This document shows, piece after piece, positions 5,765 to 9,334 of a DNA stretch of 9,334 nt (positions within the stretch are counted from its first letter, which is position 1; every line of letters begins with the position of its first letter). Source of the stretch: Streptomyces sp. NRRL S-31 (GTDB lineage Bacteria > Actinomycetota > Actinomycetes > Streptomycetales > Streptomycetaceae); contig NZ_JOCB01000163.1 in NCBI RefSeq assembly GCF_000718775.1, forward strand, positions 1 to 9,334, read 5' to 3'. The notes beneath the pieces were generated by a model. It worked only from the letters and a program-made list of their open reading frames with translations, had not been told where the DNA came from and ran no database searches. The position numbers and the translations under genes were made by a program.

Positions 5765-6220
5765 ATGATCGCCGAGACAGTCTGCTCCGCCGTGTCCGCG
5801 GCGGGCCTGGGTATAGCCGTGGTCACGGCCTACCGCAAACGATTCCTGACGGCGGCCCGCCTCGCGGCCTACTCCCTGGTGCCGGTCGGCCTGGTGATGA
5901 CCGGTGTCGTCGGCTGGCTCGCCGACACCGCGCTGAGCCCCACCGCCTGGGCGGGCTTCGGCGTGCTGGGCGCGGCCTGGCTCCTGTTCGCCGGTACGCG
6001 TGCCGTGGAACGCCGGCGCGCGGGCAGCGGCGCCGAGCGCGAGACGGCCCGGCGGACGGAGCGGGGCGCGGTGGCGCCCGCGGCCTCCGCGCCCTCGCCG
6101 GGCGGGCCGACCGGACCCGGGGCACGCCCCGCCACCACCCGGTCCGCCGCACCCCGCGCCCCGGACCCGGCGGAGGACTTCAGCGACATCGAGGCCATCC
6201 TCAGGAAGCACGGCATATGA
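5765..6220 (+). CDS. Three-helix membrane protein with a conserved-looking acidic C-terminal tail
   Basis: The protein has 151 residues from ATG 5765, with GAGGAGGA (5753-5760) four nt upstream. The ATG at 5729 is in frame but lacks such a site. Hydrophobic segments lie at about residues 5-22, 33-53 and 60-79. A YRKR loop after the first and VERRR after the third suggest that those ends face the cytoplasm. Residues 85-135 are a low-complexity Ala/Pro/Arg linker. The final 14 residues (DFSDIEAILRKHGI) form a sharply different acidic-amphipathic helix that could be a docking peptide. No catalytic motif is seen and I cannot assign a function. It stands alone, divergent from the DsbA-like gene. 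Confidence 0.82.
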   Translation: MIAETVCSAVSAAGLGIAVVTAYRKRFLTAARLAAYSLVPVGLVMTGVVGWLADTALSPTAWAGFGVLGAAWLLFAGTRAVERRRAGSGAERETARRTERGAVAPAASAPSPGGPTGPGARPATTRSAAPRAPDPAEDFSDIEAILRKHGI

Positions 6221-6221
6221 C

Positions 6222-6289
6222 AGTCACATGACTCGGTGAACCGACACAGTGGGTCGGTCGGCGTCCGGAATCGTTCACCAGCCGAACGA
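6222..6289. promoter_or_regulatory. Cluster of small inverted repeats upstream of the small membrane protein
   Basis: Three dyads lie in the otherwise plain 139-bp gap: AGTCA/TGACT (6222-6233), CCGAC/GTCGG (6241-6257) and TCGTTC/GAACGA with a 7-nt spacer (6271-6289). No good -10/-35 pair is visible. They may be operator half-sites or transcript-end structure of the preceding gene. Confidence 0.35.
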
Positions 6290-6359
6290 GACCTCGCGGT
6301 ATTCGGTGACTCCCGCAAGATCCGTGCGTGCTGATCGCGGCCGGGGCGCGGCGTGCGCC

Positions 6360-6527
6360 ATGATCTGCCGCGAGATGCTGGACACGACACAGAGTGAGGC
6401 CGCGCCGCCGAAGGACGAGCCTCGCGGGTGCCTCTTCGCCCTCTCCCAGCCACCGCTGATGATCTTCCTTGCGGTGATCGGGTGTCTGATCCTCATGGCT
6501 GCGCTGCACGACCTGCTGCTGCTGTGA
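6360..6527 (+). CDS. Small single-helix membrane protein
   Basis: From ATG 6360 the product has 55 residues. An in-frame ATG at 6375 would give 50. Neither has a clear ribosome binding site, so the start is uncertain. Upstream extension to 6249 is unlikely because third-position GC falls there. The N-terminal part is polar (LDTTQSEAAPPKDEPRG), then CLFALSQPPLMIFLAVIGCLILMAALHDLLLL forms one strongly hydrophobic helix running almost to the C-terminus. The composition and clean stop before a hairpin terminator support a real gene. The function is unknown. Confidence 0.65.
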   Translation: MICREMLDTTQSEAAPPKDEPRGCLFALSQPPLMIFLAVIGCLILMAALHDLLLL

Positions 6528-6534
6528 GGCGTAC

Positions 6535-6569
6535 ACGTCCGTCCCGGCGCCACCCGCCGGGACCGACGT
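6535..6569 (+). terminator. Hairpin terminator after the small membrane protein gene
   Basis: A 15-bp stem with one mismatch (6535-6549 with 6555-6569) and a 5-nt loop begins 8 bases after the TGA at 6525-6527. It lies 69 bases from the end of the convergent CGNR gene and may also stop transcripts from that side. Confidence 0.75.
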
Positions 6570-6637
6570 CGCACCAGCCGCCGTCTCCGTCGCCCGCCGT
6601 CTCCCTCGGCCGCCGCTCCCCTCGGTCTGCCGCCCTC

Positions 6638-7198
6638 TCAGCCCGTGGCCTCCTTGCGGCGGGCCCGGTAGGCGGCGACGTGCAGCCGGTTCCCGCAGGT
6701 GCGGCTGTCGCAGTAGCGGCGCGAGCGGTTGCGGGAGAGATCCACGAAGGCGCGCCGGCAGTCCGGTGCCTCGCAGCGCCGCAGCCGTTCCCGCTCCCCG
6801 GCCACCACGAAGAAGGCGAGCGCCATCCCGCAGTCCGCGGCCAGGTGGTCGGCCACGGAGGCGCCCGGCGCGAAGTAGTGCACGTGCCAGTCGTAGCCGT
6901 CGTGGTCCGTCAGCCGGGGCGTGGTGCCCGCGGCGGCGACCAGCTCGTTGATCATGACGGCGGCGGACCGGGAGTCCGGGGCCGCGAAGATCGCCGCGAA
7001 GCGCCCCCGGACCCTGCGCACCGCCGAGAGGTCGAACTCCGACAGCACGCCGACGTCGCTCATCCTGTGGTTGCGCGCGAAATCCGCGAGCGCCTGGACA
7101 TCGGGCAGTCCGTCAACCGCCGTGTCGTCCTCGGGCGCGGAGTTCACCAGATCCACCACGGTGTCGAGGGCACACCGGGTGTCGTGGGTGATCAGCAC
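6638..7198 (-). CDS. ABATE/CGNR zinc-finger protein, putative transcription factor
   Basis: The 186-residue protein starts at GTG 7198, with AGGGAG (7210-7205) at a 6-nt spacing, which is strong support over the longer frame to 7261. Residues 1-135 are the N-terminal ABATE-type region (PF07336), with HDTRCALDTVVDLVN near the start and TDHDGYDWHVHYF in the middle. Residues 141-181 are the CGNR zinc finger (PF11706), with Cys142, Cys147, Cys163 and Cys168, the last within the CGNR signature, followed by a basic stretch (HVAAYRARRKE). The family is thought to be DNA-binding because of the zinc finger, with the N-terminal region perhaps sensing a ligand. Targets are unknown. It lies downstream of ssgB on the same strand, 342 bp away, with its own promoter region. 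Confidence 0.92.
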   Translation of the reverse strand: MLITHDTRCALDTVVDLVNSAPEDDTAVDGLPDVQALADFARNHRMSDVGVLSEFDLSAVRRVRGRFAAIFAAPDSRSAAVMINELVAAAGTTPRLTDHDGYDWHVHYFAPGASVADHLAADCGMALAFFVVAGERERLRRCEAPDCRRAFVDLSRNRSRRYCDSRTCGNRLHVAAYRARRKEATG

Positions 7199-7223
7199 GT
7201 GTCGCTCCCTGGCCTGGGGGTCG

Positions 7224-7237
7224 GGCGGGCGCCCGCC
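7224..7237 (-). promoter_or_regulatory. Perfect 14-bp palindrome in the leader of the CGNR gene
   Basis: GGCGGGC followed directly by GCCCGCC lies 13 bases upstream of the ribosome binding site and just after the predicted transcription start (-10 TACGAT at 7254-7249, minus strand). Its position suits an operator, possibly for autoregulation, though GC palindromes arise easily in this genome. Confidence 0.4.
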
Positions 7238-7248
7238 GATGCTGGCCG

Positions 7249-7254
7249 ATCGTA
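7249..7254 (-). promoter_or_regulatory. -10 element of the CGNR gene
   Basis: TACGAT on the minus strand (7254-7249) fits TANNNT and predicts a start near 7242, giving a 44-nt leader with a good ribosome binding site. No clear -35 is present at 17-18 bp. Confidence 0.45.
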
Positions 7255-7261
7255 GCGACAA

Positions 7262-7540
7262 CCGCGCCGACCGTACGCGTCCTTGCCCGACCCCGGTTCA
7301 CCGGTGGAACGGCTCCGTGGGCCACCTGGTTCCCCGAGGCGTCGCGGCGGCCGCCGGGAGCGCCCACGGGACCGTGCGCACGGCGTATCCGCCCGTGCGC
7401 GGGCCGCGACAGAGGGTGACGTGCCGACGCCGCCCCGCGGAGTCTCACGGTGACGGCGTCGGCTCATGCCGTATGCGGTTGTCTTGGCCCGAGCCGTCTC
7501 CCCGAGTGGACGGCGCCGGGCTGCTTCGAGGGGCCGCGGC
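7262..7540. other. Intergenic region between CGNR gene and ssgB
   Basis: No coding frame is convincing here. It holds several dyads that may end ssgB transcription: a 10-bp stem (7423-7432 with 7454-7463) around 21 nt, a perfect 12-bp palindrome CCGTGCGCACGG (7372-7383) and a GCCCG/CGGGC hairpin (7391-7404). The right-hand stem is the best terminator candidate, though it lies about 78 bases past the ssgB stop. Confidence 0.5.
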
Positions 7541-7954
7541 CTAGCTCTCCGCCAGGATGTGCGACAGCTCCTGATCCAGGTCGAAGTGCCGGTGCTCCGT
7601 GCCGGGCGGCACGGCGGCGTCGGTTCGCTTCAGGAAGGACTCCAGGGCCCGCGCCGGGGCCTCCAGCAGGGCCTCCCCCTCCGGGGAGCTGAGGGCGATG
7701 CACACGACGCCCTGACCATGACTGCGCGATGGCCAGACGCGGACGTCGCCGGTGCCGGTGGGCCGGTGCAGCCCTTCGGCGAGGAGGTCGCGGGCGAACA
7801 CCCACTCGACGGTCTCCTCGGCTCCGGTGTGGAAGGTGGCGTGCACGGCGTAGGGGTCGGCCGTGTCGTACCGCAGGCCTGCGGGGACAGGCAGGGAGGA
7901 CTCGCTCGACACAACGAGGCGCAGGTGCAGCTCGCAGCTGACCGTGGTGTTCAT
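7541..7954 (-). CDS. ssgB: SsgB, sporulation-specific cell-division activator
   Basis: The 137-residue product starts at ATG 7954 (MNTTVSCELHLRLVV) and ends DQELSHILAES. Length and sequence match my memory of Streptomyces SsgB, the most conserved SsgA-like protein (PF04686). Recognisable stretches are SSLPVPAGLRYDTADPYAV, EETVEWVFARDLLAEGL and GDVRVWPSRSHGQGVV, which together give the SsgA fold, and there are no membrane segments. In S. coelicolor SsgB binds FtsZ and, with SsgA, marks future septation sites in aerial hyphae. An AAAGG sits about 11 nt before ATG. The frame is open to 8020 but without the conserved start. No TANNNT lies within about 80 nt upstream, which agrees with the published dependence of ssgB on sigma-H. 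It is divergent from the PGPGW gene. Confidence 0.96.
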   Translation of the reverse strand: MNTTVSCELHLRLVVSSESSLPVPAGLRYDTADPYAVHATFHTGAEETVEWVFARDLLAEGLHRPTGTGDVRVWPSRSHGQGVVCIALSSPEGEALLEAPARALESFLKRTDAAVPPGTEHRHFDLDQELSHILAES

Positions 7955-8145
7955 AAGCGCCAGGGCCTTTCGCTCAGTGTGCGCTCGGGGATTCGCACGT
8001 CGGCGAAATCGACATGCCACCTACGGTGCCGTTGTAAACCCCTCTGAGGGTTTTGCGTGCCTTTACGTAACTCTTCCGGCCGAGAACTCGTACCGGATCT
8101 ACGGCCATTACGGTGACTGGATTCACTCGGGTAGGGTTTGTCTGT
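7955..8145. promoter_or_regulatory. Divergent control region of ssgB and the PGPGW gene
   Basis: This 191-bp region is relatively AT-rich for the window. It contains an imperfect dyad (AAA-C-CCCTC-T-GAGGG-TTT, 8036-8053), a perfect palindrome TTACGTAA (8063-8070), and a site at 7970-7983 (TCGCTCAGTGTGCG) resembling the BldD consensus in its core. On the ssgB side a GTTT (8039-8036) could be part of a sigma-B-like -35, but the matching -10 is poor. On the plus side lies the -10 TAGGGT (8132-8137). Confidence 0.5.
8132..8137 (+). promoter_or_regulatory. -10 element of the PGPGW gene, leaderless
   Basis: TAGGGT fits TANNNT and ends 8 nt before ATG 8146, predicting a start within one or two bases of the codon. 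TTACGG at 8108-8113 (18-bp spacing) is a weak -35. GTGA/TCAC arms (8113-8126) overlap this area. Confidence 0.5.
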
Positions 8146-8610
8146 ATGAATACGGGGAGTGACGAATCGAGCGAGGCCGTCGTGGCAGCGGACAGGGTGA
8201 ACGGGGACCGGCCGGAAGGCGGCGACGGGGCCGGGGACGGCCTCGGCTCGCGGGCGCCGCGATTCGTCCAGTCCCGCCGTCTGCTGCACCTGAGCTGGCA
8301 GGTCGGGGTCTTCGTGCTGGGCCTCGCGGTGGTCGTCGCGGGCATCATCATGCTGCCACTGCCCGGGCCCGGCTGGGTGGTGATCTTCGGCGGCATGGCG
8401 ATCTGGGCGACCGAGTTCGTCTGGGCCCAGCTCGTGCTCCGCTGGACCAAACGCAAGGTCACCGAGGCGGCTCAGCGGGCCCTCGACCCCAGGGTGCGCC
8501 GCCGCAACATCACGCTGACCGTGATCGGCCTGGTGATCATCGGCGCCCTGGCCGGGATCTACCTGTGGAAGTTCGGCCTCGTCATGCCCTGGAAGATCAA
8601 GGACCAGTGA
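8146..8610 (+). CDS. PGPGW-motif membrane protein (TIGR02611-like)
   Basis: The protein has 154 residues from ATG 8146. A polar Gly/Asp-rich N-terminus (1-45) is followed by two closely spaced hydrophobic segments (about 50-71 and 76-97), joined by LPLPGPGW. The PGPGW at 73-77 is the signature of PF09656. A basic amphipathic stretch (98-120, RWTKRKVTEAAQRALDPRVRRR) leads to a last helix (122-141) and a WKIKDQ end. Members are membrane proteins of unknown function common in actinobacteria. The start is chosen because a -10 ends 8 nt upstream and no ribosome binding site is present. The frame also runs back to 8113, across the -10. Linkage to ssgB suggests shared developmental timing, but this is inference. 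Confidence 0.88.
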   Translation: MNTGSDESSEAVVAADRVNGDRPEGGDGAGDGLGSRAPRFVQSRRLLHLSWQVGVFVLGLAVVVAGIIMLPLPGPGWVVIFGGMAIWATEFVWAQLVLRWTKRKVTEAAQRALDPRVRRRNITLTVIGLVIIGALAGIYLWKFGLVMPWKIKDQ

Positions 8611-8620
8611 CACCGGTACC

Positions 8621-8648
8621 GGGCGGGGCGGCGCCCACCGCCCCGCCC
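8621..8648 (+). terminator. GC-only hairpin terminator after the PGPGW gene
   Basis: A perfect 11-bp stem of only G and C (8621-8631 with 8638-8648) encloses a 6-nt loop, 10 bases after the stop codon. It is followed by TGGTCGG rather than a U-tract. Confidence 0.75.
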
Positions 8649-8675
8649 TGGTCGGAAGCACCCCCTGACATGGGG

Positions 8676-8681
8676 TAATGT
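8676..8681 (+). promoter_or_regulatory. Candidate -10 for tRNA-Val(CAC)
   Basis: TAATGT fits TANNNT and would start transcription at about 8688, seven bases before the tRNA. No convincing -35 is found 16-18 bp upstream, where the previous terminator nearly reaches. Confidence 0.4.
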
Positions 8682-8694
8682 TCTTCCTGCGCCC

Positions 8695-8766
8695 GGGCGA
8701 TTAGCTCAGTGGGAGAGCGCTTCGTTCACACCGAAGAGGTCACTGGTTCGAACCCAGTATCGCCCA
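8695..8766 (+). tRNA. tRNA-Val (anticodon CAC)
   Basis: This 72-nt plus-strand cloverleaf has acceptor stem GGGCGAT/ATCGCCC, discriminator A, and an anticodon arm CTTCG-TTCACAC-CGAAG giving CAC, which reads GUG. CCA is not encoded. Outside the acceptor and anticodon stems it is very similar to the minus-strand tRNA-Val(GAC) genes. It stands alone between two hairpins. Confidence 0.96.
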
Positions 8767-8772
8767 CCCGGA

Positions 8773-8809
8773 CCGACGGCCCACCTGCGACCAGCAGGTG
8801 GGCCGTCGG
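8773..8809 (+). terminator. Strong hairpin terminator of tRNA-Val(CAC)
   Basis: A perfect 16-bp stem (8773-8788 with 8794-8809) closes a 5-nt loop, starting 6 bases after the tRNA. There is no U-run. It is the most stable-looking hairpin in the window. Confidence 0.88.
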
Positions 8810-8810
8810 C

Positions 8811-9334
8811 GTCTGCGCACCCCGGCCGTCGGCTCGACACGCGCCGCCGCGACCGCGACCACCCCGGCGGCCCCCGGCGGACCCCGGTCCCCGACCGGCC
8901 GCGCCGTCGGCGTCCGCGGCGGCGCGGTGGACCGTACGCCCGAACGGGTTCCAGGGGGTCCGTGACGCCGGCCGCCGCCCTCCGGGCGCTCGTCGTGGCT
9001 CCACGGCGTGCGGCGGCCTCCGCGGGCCCGTGGCGACCGCTCCCGCCCCCAGGACGGCGCGGAGCCCCGACGGCGCTCACCGGACTTGACGACGTTCATC
9101 ACCTCCGGCGACGCTCACCGCCCCCCGACGGGGCGCACCGGCCCTGCCGACGAGGCTCGCCGCTGCCGACGGGGCTCACCGGCTCCGACGGGGCTCACCG
9201 GCCCCGGCGGGGCCGACGGCGGGGGCGGGGGAGCCGACGGCGTCGGCGCGGCCGGGAGGTGGACGGTGTGGTCGCGAGGCGGCGCGTTCGGCGGACCGGC
9301 GGCGGCCCGGACGCGGGATCACGCCACCCCGGCC
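8811..9334. other. Gene-poor region with no convincing coding sequence
   Basis: Frames open here on both strands give arginine- or proline-rich low-complexity products, some running into the tRNA, and none has a credible start with a ribosome binding site. On the minus strand one frame is open from the window edge to a stop at 9178-9176. It would give a Pro/Ala-rich tail of 52 residues, so the C-terminus of a gene beyond the edge is possible but unsupported. The region contains the tandem repeat at 9067-9201 and a run of four G-tracts (9190-9231). Confidence 0.5.
9067..9201. repeat. Degenerate tandem repeat of a 17-bp motif
   Basis: The motif CCGACGGGGCTCACCGG occurs exactly at 9166-9182 and 9185-9201. 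Variants lie at 9067-9083, 9105-9120, 9125-9141 and 9147-9163. Spacing is about 19-22 bp for the last four units. The spacing is not a multiple of three throughout and stop codons interrupt the frames, so it is probably non-coding. Confidence 0.8.

Noticed and set aside
4466..6220. A 584-codon plus-strand frame ending in the membrane protein
   Set aside because: Its first part crosses the GNAT gene, the tandem repeat and the antisense of the DsbA-like gene. Only the end from ATG 5765, preceded by GAGGAGGA, is coding.
8695..8766. Integration site of a mobile element at tRNA-Val
   Set aside because: No integrase gene and no second copy of the tRNA 3' end are visible in the window.
8740..9102. 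Minus-strand protein ending GWAILGSNQ
   Set aside because: The ending is translated antisense tRNA-Val sequence, a familiar false gene. The rest is Arg/Gly-rich and crosses a hairpin.
9259..9334. Start of a plus-strand gene at GTG 9259
   Set aside because: The short Arg/Gly-rich translation has no recognisable features, and a GGGAG directly abutting the GTG is too close to serve as a ribosome binding site.

Overview
The window looks like the chromosome of a Streptomyces or a very close sporulating actinomycete. GC is very high, coding frames carry almost only G or C in the third codon position, and one gene encodes a near-perfect SsgB, a protein confined to morphologically complex actinomycetes. 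Gene order, codon use and the lack of mobile-element genes suggest conserved core chromosome. I see no transposase, integrase, phage gene, CRISPR array or biosynthetic megagene.

Layout, left to right. At 2-901 is the 3' part of an APH-fold phosphotransferase gene. At 1054-1371 is a small zinc-ribbon protein (zf-TFIIB type) ending in a likely bidirectional terminator. At 1424-1895 a minus-strand tRNA operon reads Gly(GCC)-Cys(GCA)-Val(GAC)-Val(GAC)-Val(GAC), with a promoter at 1937-1964. Divergent from it, 2074-3117 and 3114-3935 encode aminodeoxychorismate synthase component I (PabB type) and 4-amino-4-deoxychorismate lyase (PabC type). These overlap by four bases and catalyse the last steps to p-aminobenzoate for folate. 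At 4053-4877 is a double GNAT acetyltransferase. It converges, across a 20-bp-period tandem repeat, on a minus-strand cytoplasmic DsbA/thioredoxin-fold protein (5024-5557). A three-helix membrane protein (5765-6220) and a tiny one-helix membrane protein (6360-6527) follow. The latter converges on a CGNR zinc-finger protein (6638-7198, minus). Next come ssgB (7541-7954, minus) and a divergent PGPGW-motif membrane protein (8146-8610). A lone tRNA-Val(CAC) at 8695-8766 has a strong terminator hairpin. The last ~520 bases (8811-9334) show no convincing gene and contain a degenerate tandem repeat.

The genes form no single new system. The physiological themes are folate precursor synthesis (pabB-pabC), valine, glycine and cysteine decoding capacity, and sporulation-specific cell division (ssgB, whose product is known to position FtsZ with SsgA). 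The most interesting signals are non-coding. Four genes appear leaderless, with a -10-like hexamer 7-8 nt from the start codon. Three intergenic tandem-repeat blocks are present. The tRNA-Val(GAC) triplet includes one copy with a compensated acceptor-stem change. The ssgB divergent region is rich in dyads and lacks a housekeeping -10 on the ssgB side.
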